Shown here piece after piece: positions 1-5,771 of a stretch of 9,019 nt of DNA (positions within the stretch are counted from its first letter, which is position 1; the number at the start of each line of letters is the position of its first letter). The notes under the pieces were generated by a model. That model saw nothing but the letters and a program-made list of their open reading frames with translations, had not been told where the DNA came from and ran no database searches. The position numbers and the translations under genes were made by a program. Source of the DNA: Methanobacteriota archaeon (lineage in GTDB: Archaea; Thermoplasmatota; Poseidoniia; Poseidoniales; Poseidoniaceae); contig JAACDL010000051.1 in NCBI GenBank assembly GCA_009936765.1, positions 1-9,019 of the forward strand, read 5' to 3'.

Positions 1-189
1 ATGTTTGATACAGAAATTAATCCCGAATCAAATCCTTCTAGCGATACAAGTCCAATCGCAGAGTATCCTCTTTCATCAATTAATTCAAACCTTGCGAGTG
101 ATGATGGATACGAATGGTATGTTAGCCCATCTGGTGAAAAATACTACAGGACGCAAGGAAGTCAATCTGATTGGATTAAGTATAACTGA
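1..189 (+). CDS. Short acidic protein, or C-terminal end of a longer protein
   Basis: The frame opens with ATG at the first base and ends with TGA at 187-189, giving 62 residues. Because it starts exactly at the window edge, the true start may lie upstream and this may be only a C-terminus. Residues 1-33 are Ser/Asn/Asp/Glu-rich and look disordered. Residues 35-62 carry a compact aromatic motif, G-Y-E-W-Y ... G-x-x-Y-Y-R ... S-x-W. I associate this motif, from memory, with cytosolic tails of membrane proteins in Marine Group II archaea; it resembles a WW-like module, but I cannot assign a function. There is no membrane segment in the visible part. It is convergent with the TM2 gene, and a stem-loop sits directly after its stop codon. 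No ribosome-binding site can be judged because the upstream sequence is missing. Confidence 0.55.
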   Translation: MFDTEINPESNPSSDTSPIAEYPLSSINSNLASDDGYEWYVSPSGEKYYRTQGSQSDWIKYN

Positions 190-209
190 CTTCGTCTGTT
201 AAGATGAAG
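190..209 (+). terminator. Stem-loop directly after the plus-strand stop codon
   Basis: Arms CTTCGTCT (190-197) and AGATGAAG (202-209) pair over 8 positions with one G-U wobble around a four-base loop, starting at the base after the TGA. No T-run follows immediately, so it is not a classical intrinsic terminator. It may act as an mRNA 3'-end or processing structure. Confidence 0.3.
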
Positions 210-240
210 AAGGTATGCGAACCTATGCTTGGGTTGAAGA

Positions 241-267
241 TTAAGCGCTTAATTAGTAAGTACTAAT
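241..267. repeat. Two adjoining palindromes between convergent genes
   Basis: TTAAGCGCTTAA (241-252) is a perfect 12-base palindrome. It shares its last base with ATTAGTA-AG-TACTAAT (252-267), an inverted repeat with perfect 7-base arms and a two-base spacer. They lie in the 108-base gap between the plus-strand gene and the TM2 gene as annotated. They could be a bidirectional transcript-end structure or a protein-binding site. Apart from these and the 190-209 stem-loop, I see nothing else in this gap. Confidence 0.4.
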
Positions 268-297
268 CCTGCAAAAACTTTCGGTTTTGATATGCTT

Positions 298-636
298 TCA
301 TCGCATCTTTGAGCAAGACGATGGGATCAAGAATAGGTCAATTAGCCACCAGAAACCCAATCCTTGCATTGTAATCAATGAGACTAACCAAATTCCAATA
401 CCTCTTCCAATGTATAAGTGGTGTATTCCAAAAATCCCTAAGAAAAACCACAGTATGTAGGCTACTAAGAAATTTGGATTAGATCCTTGATGAGAATATA
501 CAACCACTTGTGGTTGCATCATACCTTGCTGAACCATGCCTTGGTGCATCATAGGTTGCTGCATCATTTGTTGCTGCATCATTGGTTGTTGTGGGTATTG
601 TACCGGCTGTACATACTGCGTTTGTGGAGGTTGCAT
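298..636 (-). CDS. TM2-domain membrane protein with Met/Gln-rich N-terminus; C-terminus probably frameshifted
   Basis: The 112-residue frame has a cytosolic head (residues 1-50) built almost only of Met, Gln, Pro and His with repeated MMQQ/MMHQ units. A TM2 domain follows: hydrophobic helix about 56-73, the family-typical turn G-I-H-H-L-Y-I-G-R (70-78), and a second helix about 80-104 ending W-W-L-I-D-L-F-L-I-P. TM2 proteins are small two-helix membrane proteins of poorly known function. After the conserved I-P the frame runs only seven more residues, which look unlike the family. One extra C in the CCC run (GGG at 323-325 on plus) would switch to a frame giving 19 charged residues and a TAG at 263-265. 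I therefore suspect a natural or sequencing indel. The ATG at 636 lies about 24 bases downstream of the centre of an AT-rich element, which fits a leaderless transcript. Confidence 0.85.
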   Translation of the reverse strand: MQPPQTQYVQPVQYPQQPMMQQQMMQQPMMHQGMVQQGMMQPQVVVYSHQGSNPNFLVAYILWFFLGIFGIHHLYIGRGIGIWLVSLITMQGLGFWWLIDLFLIPSSCSKMR

Positions 637-652
637 GAACTTCCATTTTTGG

Positions 653-668
653 ATTTTAATTTAAAATT
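653..668 (-). promoter_or_regulatory. TATA-like promoter element of the TM2 gene
   Basis: A 16-base stretch of only A and T, containing ATTTTAA-T-TTAAAAT (653-667), lies in the 68-base gap upstream of the TM2 gene. Its centre is about 24 bases before the ATG at 636, the distance expected for an archaeal TATA box serving a leaderless transcript. This is the clearest promoter-like element in the window. It suggests the TM2 gene is transcribed separately from the radical SAM gene. Confidence 0.5.
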
Positions 669-704
669 ACCTGTTTAGCAAAACTGTTACTAATTAATCT
701 AAGA

Positions 705-2438
705 TTAATCCTTCAATATCTTCTCGAAATCAATTAGTTCTGGGATATTTACTCCCGCTGATTTGAACCATTCTTCTATACTTTCAAACGGGCGTTTCTT
801 CGAGTGTGCCTTCGCCCTTGTTCCAATAAGACTCCATGCACCCTTGGCCGAGATTCCTGGAACTGCTGCCAACTGCTTTTCAGTCACAGACCTCCAATCT
901 AATCCAGTTTCAATTCCAGTAATAGATCGTGCTCCGTGGCCAATTACCATGATTTGAGAATAATTTTCTAGGGGTGCGAGGTAATTCATTCCAACCAATA
1001 TCGGATATGCTCCGATTTGCCTTCCAAAGGTAATACCTGCCTTACCATAGATTGCTGGGTCTTTTGCCTCAGGCTCCAAATGACGAGGTAATCTTGTCCT
1101 TCCGTCATGCGCTTCCCACCAAACATCGTCAAGTATTGTTCCTGTTGGTAACATCTCTTCTAGAAGAGGTCCATCGAACTCTTCCCTTACACTATTTTTG
1201 AATGAACGGAAATCTCCATCATCGATTTCTTGGAAACCTTCACCTTCGACTTGACGAATGTTGACTCGCCTAATCATATGACCTTCTTGTTTTAGTTCAC
1301 GAAGTAACTTGAGATTAATATCGTAAGTAGCACTTGTTTCACCATTAAGTCCGGCAATAAAGTTGAGCCCTGGTAGAAGCTTTGGTAACCCTCTTTCACC
1401 ACGTACTCTGCCGTATTTGTTAATCAAAGCAATAGCAGACTTCAGTTGTCCAGAATCACAATTCAACCAATTTGCCTCGTGGACATTTGGGTCAGCAGAT
1501 TCTAGTCCAAAAGAGAGAACAGCGCCATCAGATAATGTTTCAACTAAGGTTTTAGTAATCTCTTCAGACTCTTCTAGATGCTCTGCGATGATGGATGGAT
1601 TTCCATTGTCTGTATGCAGGATTCCTAGTCTTTCATCATCACGTAATCCGTGTAATAATTTTGCAATTGGTTCTGGATCTGGCCGTGGATATTCCATATC
1701 GACCATACCTTCTGCCATGTAGGTGTAAGTGTCTGTCATTCCACCTAAGCGAACGTGTTCAACACCCATATCATGAGCTAAGGCTACCTCTTGAATGATG
1801 TCTTCAGGACTACGCCAAACTGGAACTCCCTTCTTTGGTTCTATACAGAATTTGCAACCTCTCTTGTATCTAACACAGCCTTGGTAGACTTCGACTTCAT
1901 AGGTTAGTGGACCATGAAGGTCTGGATTGTGAGTAACTGCCTTTGACTTGGCACCAGCATGCGCCCAAGCAGTCCACTGCTCAGCATTCCTTCGCTGATG
2001 TTTCCATTGTGAATTATTTAGGAAATAGGCTAATGTTGCATCAGTATCCTGAAGTGCCAGGAATAGATTATGACGAAGTGGACTCCAACCCTGTTGTCTC
2101 CATCCACGTATTGCCCATCCACCACACAGAATCGGTGTTTCGCCTGGGATCTTTGAAAGCACATCTCTAGTTTCTCTAAGAGATATAGGAGCACCCCTGA
2201 GATATTTACCAGGAACGATTGCTCCAGCAAGTACAACGACACCCAACCTATCTTCCAGTGATGGAGGATTTAGCCGGTATGAATCAATAGTACAGTATTC
2301 GTAAGGAATACCTGCTTGCTCTAAAACTCCACAGATATATCGAATATGGAATCCAACGTAAGGAGGGACTCCGAAAGCTGCTGGCTCATCTTCGTAGCCA
2401 TCAATGACGAGCCAGGAGGCTTCCTGGTTCTCACTCAT
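705..2438 (-). CDS. Radical SAM protein with C-terminal helix-hairpin-helix (COG1031-like)
   Basis: The protein has 577 residues. The N-terminal part (about 1-150) resembles the Rossmann-like domain found before some radical SAM cores. The core starts near residue 180, with a cysteine cluster at C188, C195 and C198 (C-x6-C-x2-C, within G-C-V-R-Y-K-R-G-C-K-F-C), followed by E200 and P201. Further core landmarks are L-S-F-G-L-E-S-A (308-315), G-L-N-F-I-A-G-L-N-G-E-T (357-368) and R-R-V-N-I-R-Q-V (390-397). Residues about 515-545 form a helix-hairpin-helix with V-P-G-I-S-A-K-G-A at 526-534, typical of non-specific nucleic-acid binding. This architecture matches the uncharacterised archaeal COG1031 enzymes. 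An RNA- or nucleotide-modifying role is inferred from the HHH and the RNA-processing neighbours. It starts 9 bases after the csl4-RRM stop, with a clear GAGGTGA ribosome site that overlaps that stop. Confidence 0.88.
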   Translation of the reverse strand: MSENQEASWLVIDGYEDEPAAFGVPPYVGFHIRYICGVLEQAGIPYEYCTIDSYRLNPPSLEDRLGVVVLAGAIVPGKYLRGAPISLRETRDVLSKIPGETPILCGGWAIRGWRQQGWSPLRHNLFLALQDTDATLAYFLNNSQWKHQRRNAEQWTAWAHAGAKSKAVTHNPDLHGPLTYEVEVYQGCVRYKRGCKFCIEPKKGVPVWRSPEDIIQEVALAHDMGVEHVRLGGMTDTYTYMAEGMVDMEYPRPDPEPIAKLLHGLRDDERLGILHTDNGNPSIIAEHLEESEEITKTLVETLSDGAVLSFGLESADPNVHEANWLNCDSGQLKSAIALINKYGRVRGERGLPKLLPGLNFIAGLNGETSATYDINLKLLRELKQEGHMIRRVNIRQVEGEGFQEIDDGDFRSFKNSVREEFDGPLLEEMLPTGTILDDVWWEAHDGRTRLPRHLEPEAKDPAIYGKAGITFGRQIGAYPILVGMNYLAPLENYSQIMVIGHGARSITGIETGLDWRSVTEKQLAAVPGISAKGAWSLIGTRAKAHSKKRPFESIEEWFKSAGVNIPELIDFEKILKD

Positions 2439-2441
2439 TTT

Positions 2442-2449
2442 CTCACCTC
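2442..2449 (-). promoter_or_regulatory. Shine-Dalgarno site of the radical SAM gene
   Basis: On the minus strand the junction reads TGA-GGTGAGAAA-ATG. The GAGGTGA ribosome site overlaps the csl4-RRM stop codon and stands about four bases before the ATG at 2438. This fixes the start and indicates co-transcription with csl4-RRM. Confidence 0.65.
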
Positions 2450-3866
2450 AATCCTTCTTTGGGCGGCGACGCTTCTTCTTCGCATCCTGTTCTTCTTCAG
2501 CAAGAGCACGAAGTTCACGAGAAGATTTCCCGCTGTCATTTCCACCCTTGTTTCCGCCATGGCTTCTGTTTCCAGCGCTTTTGTCACGAGGTTTCGATAA
2601 GTCTACCTTGATTGTGCGACCAAGCATTTCGTGGCCGTTCAATTTCTTAGCAACTTCTTCACCCTTTGATTCAGGCATGATTGTAACGAATGCAAACGCT
2701 TTCTTACGTCCTGCATTATCTGTTGCCCATTGAACATGTGCTGTATCACAGTGGTCCTTGAATAGTGCAGCAAGATCATCTTCACTAGCCTTGAATGGAA
2801 GGTTTCCAACATAGATTCTAGCGCCTTCAACATGCTTGCGTCGAGGCTTTTCTTCTCTCGGTGCATCCGCATCACGGACTCCGATTTTACGACCCTTGAT
2901 TTTCAAGCCATTCAGAGCAGCCGCAGCAGCATCAGCCATTTCCTTCTTTTCGAATGTAATGAATCCGAATCCACGGCTGTTTCCAGCATCATCCTTCATT
3001 AGTGCGAAATCAGTAATCTTTCCATGTTCCTTGAACTTGGAACGTAATTCGTCATCTTCGACATCACGAGATAGACCGCCAACGAATAGTCTGCATCCAG
3101 GTGCAGCCTTTTGTCTGCGTTCACGACCTCCGCCGCCGCCTTCTCCTTGGAACTTGAAGTAAGTGCGCTCACGTCCGTCTTCACGAACATCTTCTGCGAT
3201 GAATGTTGCACGACCAGCACTGCCTCTTGCGAACTGTGCTTCTGCATCTCCACTCCATCTCTTTCCAGATCCGTTGAGTGCAGCCTTACCAGATTCTCCA
3301 CCGAAATCGTCAGCTAATGCTCTGAATGATTGGTTACCACATGTTTTGCATGCAACGTTCCAATCTCCATTCTTTTCTGCAACGAATGTATCGCCACACG
3401 GTGGGCAGATTGCCCAAAGAACTCCACAATTTGGATCCTCACGCATATCGATTCTGATCACGTTTGCAGCTTCACTAACCTTAGCACGAACGATGTCTCT
3501 GCGACGAAGTCCATCAGCGGTGTTGTGTAAGAAGCGGTCACAGATACGAGTTACGTGGAATTGTGCGTACTCTTGGTCTGCCATAATCGAGCGATTAGGC
3601 TTTCCTTCTACACTTAGGACACGGATTTCTCCAGCCTTTTCGTTGAGTTTTACTACTTCCCCAATGACCATATCTCCTACTTCAAGGCGGAGCATTTCAT
3701 TGTGAGTCTCAATACTTAGGACGCCTTCATTTTCTACGACTACGCCAGTCAGTAATGCGATTAACTCGCCGTTTTGTTCAGTTGTCCCCGCACCGGGGCT
3801 ATTCTTCTCTGCAGTACCAACTACAGTTCCTGGGGTGACGATGCTCGCCATTTTTTTCACGCTCAT
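2448..3866 (-). CDS. csl4: Exosome subunit Csl4 fused to two RRM RNA-binding domains
   Basis: From the ATG at 3866 the protein has 472 residues. Residues 6-60 match the Csl4 N-terminal domain (I-V-T-P-G-T-V-V-G, then a short beta-rich segment). Residues 63-140 are the S1-like domain (V-G-D-M-V-I-G-E-V-V, H-V-T-R-I-C-D-R-F, D-I-V-R-A-K-V). Residues 149-180 are the zinc ribbon, with C154, C157, C173 and C176. A Gly/Arg/Glu-rich linker (about 181-256) leads to RRM1 (259-331; RNP2 R-L-F-V-G-G-L-S, RNP1 R-G-F-G-F-I-T-F) and RRM2 (350-422; RNP2 R-I-Y-V-G-N-L-P, RNP1 K-A-F-A-F-V-T-I). A disordered Lys/Arg tail ends the chain. Csl4 normally forms part of the exosome RNA-binding cap and ends after the zinc ribbon at about 180-200 residues, so the RRM half more than doubles it. 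Starts at 3866 or 3851 both keep every domain. The same frame stays open to 4031 inside the methylase gene, but that extension is low-complexity and unlikely. Csl4 and both RRMs are clear; the function of the fusion is inferred. Confidence 0.93.
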   Translation of the reverse strand: MSVKKMASIVTPGTVVGTAEKNSPGAGTTEQNGELIALLTGVVVENEGVLSIETHNEMLRLEVGDMVIGEVVKLNEKAGEIRVLSVEGKPNRSIMADQEYAQFHVTRICDRFLHNTADGLRRRDIVRAKVSEAANVIRIDMREDPNCGVLWAICPPCGDTFVAEKNGDWNVACKTCGNQSFRALADDFGGESGKAALNGSGKRWSGDAEAQFARGSAGRATFIAEDVREDGRERTYFKFQGEGGGGGRERRQKAAPGCRLFVGGLSRDVEDDELRSKFKEHGKITDFALMKDDAGNSRGFGFITFEKKEMADAAAAALNGLKIKGRKIGVRDADAPREEKPRRKHVEGARIYVGNLPFKASEDDLAALFKDHCDTAHVQWATDNAGRKKAFAFVTIMPESKGEEVAKKLNGHEMLGRTIKVDLSKPRDKSAGNRSHGGNKGGNDSGKSSRELRALAEEEQDAKKKRRRPKKD

Positions 3867-3876
3867 GTTTGGGGGA

Positions 3877-3893
3877 GTCACCCTATGGGTGAC
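3877..3893 (-). promoter_or_regulatory. Hairpin masking the likely ribosome site of csl4-RRM
   Basis: On the minus strand GTCACCC-ATA-GGGTGAC forms a perfect 7-pair GC-rich stem with a three-base loop. The 3' arm contains GGTGA, the best match to a Shine-Dalgarno core before the ATG at 3866 (11 bases away). A second GTCACCC at 3833-3839, just inside the gene, could pair with the same arm and enclose both candidate ATGs in the loop. The structure is seen in the sequence; its regulatory role is inference. Confidence 0.4.
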
Positions 3894-3907
3894 GGGAAGG
3901 GGATGAT

Positions 3908-3942
3908 TGAGGCGGGGGCTGTTTGCTTTTGAACCCCCCTCA
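3908..3942 (-). terminator. GC-rich stem-loop overlapping the methylase stop codon
   Basis: Read on plus, TGAGG-C-GGGGG (3908-3918) pairs with CCCCCCTCA (3934-3942): nine pairs with one bulged base and a loop of about 15 bases. The methylase stop codon lies in the stem. There is no T-run after it on the minus strand, so it may be a processing or attenuation hairpin, not a full terminator. Confidence 0.35.
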
Positions 3943-4494
3943 TTGAGTGAAGCGCCAACACTTGATGGCGGTAACACCCATTTTGGAGGAATGATGTTGG
4001 TAAGTTGCAGGCATTCTAAACTCTCCTTCAAGAATAATTTCTCCCTCTGGTAGATGAGTTGCAGCGGCGCTGTGCATCATATGTACGATAGGGGCGCATT
4101 GTAATGCAGCATCGATGAATGCTCTGTCTGCACCATGAGTTTGAACTCCCCAAGGGGGATTGCATATCACTATGTCAGCACTTGGTAATTCTATTTCTCC
4201 AACTCTACCCACAATCGTGTTTCCTAATTTTTGACATAATTCTGCAGCGTCTTTATCACACTCAACAAATGTAACATCTGCACCCAGCAGTTGTGCACCA
4301 TGGCCCAATATTCCGTTTCCTGCACCCAAGTCGAGAACTGTTTTTCCATCTAGCCCATCGAATCCATCGATTTGTGATAGCCAAAGGGCAGCAAGGTTTC
4401 CTTCAGTTTGATACTGCTCAAGTTCGACACTATTGCAAGGATGAGGTGTTAATTTAGACAAGGCGATCGCCAGGTGGCGAAGTTTCAACACCAA
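3940..4494 (-). CDS. METTL5-like RNA N6-adenine methyltransferase (COG2263)
   Basis: About 184 residues, the usual small size of this family. Near the N-terminus is L-E-Q-Y-Q-T-E (25-31), the family signature. SAM motif I is V-L-D-L-G-A-G-N-G-I-L-G (53-64), with acidic residues at the end of the second strand (E78, D80). The catalytic motif IV is N-P-P-W-G (112-116), the (N/D)PP(F/Y/W) type that methylates adenine N6. It is followed by H-G-A-D-R-A-F-I-D-A-A-L (120-131), also characteristic. The human relative METTL5 modifies 18S rRNA, so the small-subunit rRNA is the likely target here by homology. There is no ATG start: TTG 4494, GTG 4491 and TTG 4488 follow each other directly after the upstream stop, with GGTGAT just before them. 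TTG 4488 has the best spacing; 4494 is the longest choice. It lies immediately upstream of csl4-RRM. Confidence 0.9.
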   Translation of the reverse strand: MVLKLRHLAIALSKLTPHPCNSVELEQYQTEGNLAALWLSQIDGFDGLDGKTVLDLGAGNGILGHGAQLLGADVTFVECDKDAAELCQKLGNTIVGRVGEIELPSADIVICNPPWGVQTHGADRAFIDAALQCAPIVHMMHSAAATHLPEGEIILEGEFRMPATYQHHSSKMGVTAIKCWRFTQ

Positions 4495-4716
4495 TCACCA
4501 ACGTTGACCTTGGTCTTGCTGCTGGCCGTAATTTGCTTGGTGCATTTGTTGAGCTTGTATTTGCTGAGCCTGTAATTGTTGCATTTGATACCTTATGGCT
4601 TCGGCTTCCATGCTTAGTCGAGCAATCAACTGGTCTCCAGGTTGTTGGCCACCACAAAATCTGCAGAATTTGGTACCGTCTGCCTGCATTTGCCCACAAC
4701 TGATACAGAATGCCAT
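4495..4716 (-). CDS. Small zinc-ribbon protein with Gln-rich tail
   Basis: From the ATG at 4716 the protein has 73 residues. The first 25 form a zinc ribbon with C-I-S-C-G and C-R-F-C-G pairs (cysteines at about 4, 7, 18 and 21). The rest is a charged then Gln/Ala/Met-rich stretch (Q-M-Q-Q-L-Q-A-Q-Q repeats) that looks helical or coiled-coil, ending in a polar tail. The frame can be extended to a TTG at 4758, but that adds 14 Arg-rich residues overlapping the upstream gene. The ATG at 4716 has GGAG four bases before it and puts the ribbon at the N-terminus, as is usual. Its stop touches the methylase start with no gap, suggesting coupled translation. The function is unknown; it may be an adaptor for protein or nucleic acid. 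Confidence 0.78.
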   Translation of the reverse strand: MAFCISCGQMQADGTKFCRFCGGQQPGDQLIARLSMEAEAIRYQMQQLQAQQIQAQQMHQANYGQQQDQGQRW

Positions 4717-4754
4717 GAAACTCCCACTCCAAACTCGTCTTTGAACCCTCGCAT

Positions 4755-5741
4755 TCAACTGACCATCTGCATGAATACTGGCCAGGTTTCGAATTCTTGG
4801 GCTAATGCCCTTTCAGTAATGTCTTCAAGTCGAGGGTCTGTCATCATATCTGCTGGGTCAACACCCGCATCCAAGAGTTCCTGAATCAATGCACGGAACT
4901 CTCTTTCTATCGGCAAACTGTCATCGATTTCAGGTATACCCGATGGTAGAGGAACACTCTCCTCAACAACTACTGGCGGAGCAGGAGTTGCAGGAGATGG
5001 AGTCTCTACAGTTGGAGTCGATTCTGGTTGTTCGGCAGATTGTGGTAGTGCCACGGATTCGACTTCTTCTGGAATCATTTCTGAAACAAATGCATCTTCT
5101 ACGGCGATTGGAACCTGTTCAACTTCAACAACTGGTTCAACAACTGGGACTTCAACGATTTCAGGTTCAGGTTTTGCTAATCCTACTCCCAATATCTCTG
5201 CTTGCTGGCGGGCAAGCTCTGCCGCTTGCCTTCTCGGTAGAGAAACAAATGCTTTGCCAATAAGTGCACTAATAGGATACGGCAAGAAGTAATTCCCTAA
5301 TGGAGGAAGACTTGGATGTCGGAAACAAAGTATGGTTCTTTTCTCGAACGTTCTTTGGCTAGGAATGTCCAATGAAAATGGTACAGGTGCCAATTCAACA
5401 GTGCTCCTTAGCCATCCTTCTTGGGTGACTAATTGCTGCATCCAAGGGCCCATGTCTGCATTTGATATGTTTAGGAATTGGAATGATGCTGCCTTTGGAT
5501 CAAATCCCTGTTGTGAGATTAGTTCTGCTTCAGCCCTTGGGCGATGAAAAATCCCCATTACAGGTTGGCCATGTTCAATCATGTCTCCGTGTAATTCCAA
5601 TAATTTTCTCTCTTTACGAGGACAGAGAAGCATGATTTCAAGTCGGGCAGCGCCTGAATCCCAAATTTCCCCCCAGCGTGAATTGGCTTCATCCATCAAC
5701 TGTTGGAAAGTCATATTCGGAATCATTGCCGTTATGCCCAT
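4755..5741 (-). CDS. Unrecognised protein with globular head, Pro/Glu/Val linker and helical tail
   Basis: I do not recognise this 328-residue protein. Residues 1-188 look folded: M-T-F-Q-Q-L-M-D-E-A-N at the start, a hydrophobic strand L-E-I-M-L-L-C-P (34-41), then V-M-G-I-F (61-65) and a Pro-rich hydrophobic stretch around 142-170. This pattern recalls small SseB-like or enhanced-serine-sensitivity domains, but only weakly. Residues 189-270 are a Pro/Glu/Val/Thr-rich low-complexity linker. Residues 272-328 form an acidic helical tail (I-E-R-E-F-R-A-L-I-Q-E-L-L-D-A-G-V-D-P). There is no signal peptide or clear membrane helix. ATG 5741 is the longest start; ATG 5726 and 5714 are possible because no strong ribosome site decides. 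It sits 30 bases after asd and just before the zinc-ribbon gene. Confidence 0.85.
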   Translation of the reverse strand: MGITAMIPNMTFQQLMDEANSRWGEIWDSGAARLEIMLLCPRKERKLLELHGDMIEHGQPVMGIFHRPRAEAELISQQGFDPKAASFQFLNISNADMGPWMQQLVTQEGWLRSTVELAPVPFSLDIPSQRTFEKRTILCFRHPSLPPLGNYFLPYPISALIGKAFVSLPRRQAAELARQQAEILGVGLAKPEPEIVEVPVVEPVVEVEQVPIAVEDAFVSEMIPEEVESVALPQSAEQPESTPTVETPSPATPAPPVVVEESVPLPSGIPEIDDSLPIEREFRALIQELLDAGVDPADMMTDPRLEDITERALAQEFETWPVFMQMVS

Positions 5742-5771
5742 GCAACCACTATGCTACCGAAGAGAGGTTGA

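Noticed and set aside
520..595. Imperfect short DNA repeats as a possible CRISPR or tandem repeat array
   Set aside because: The units are about 12-24 bases, degenerate, in frame, and explained by the Met/Gln-rich coding sequence; there are no spacers.
3163..3705. Plus-strand open frame of 180 residues opposite csl4-RRM
   Set aside because: It is low-complexity Ser/Arg-rich sequence antisense to a well-supported gene.
3867..4031. N-terminal extension of the csl4-RRM frame to an ATG at 4031
   Set aside because: It would overlap the end of the methylase gene, adds a low-complexity Pro/Ser-rich stretch unlike any Csl4, and the Csl4 fold starts properly after the ATG at 3866 or 3851.
4717..4758. 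Longer start (TTG 4758) for the zinc-ribbon gene
   Set aside because: It overlaps the upstream stop and adds an Arg-rich stretch before the zinc ribbon; the ATG at 4716 has a nearby GGAG and is the better start.
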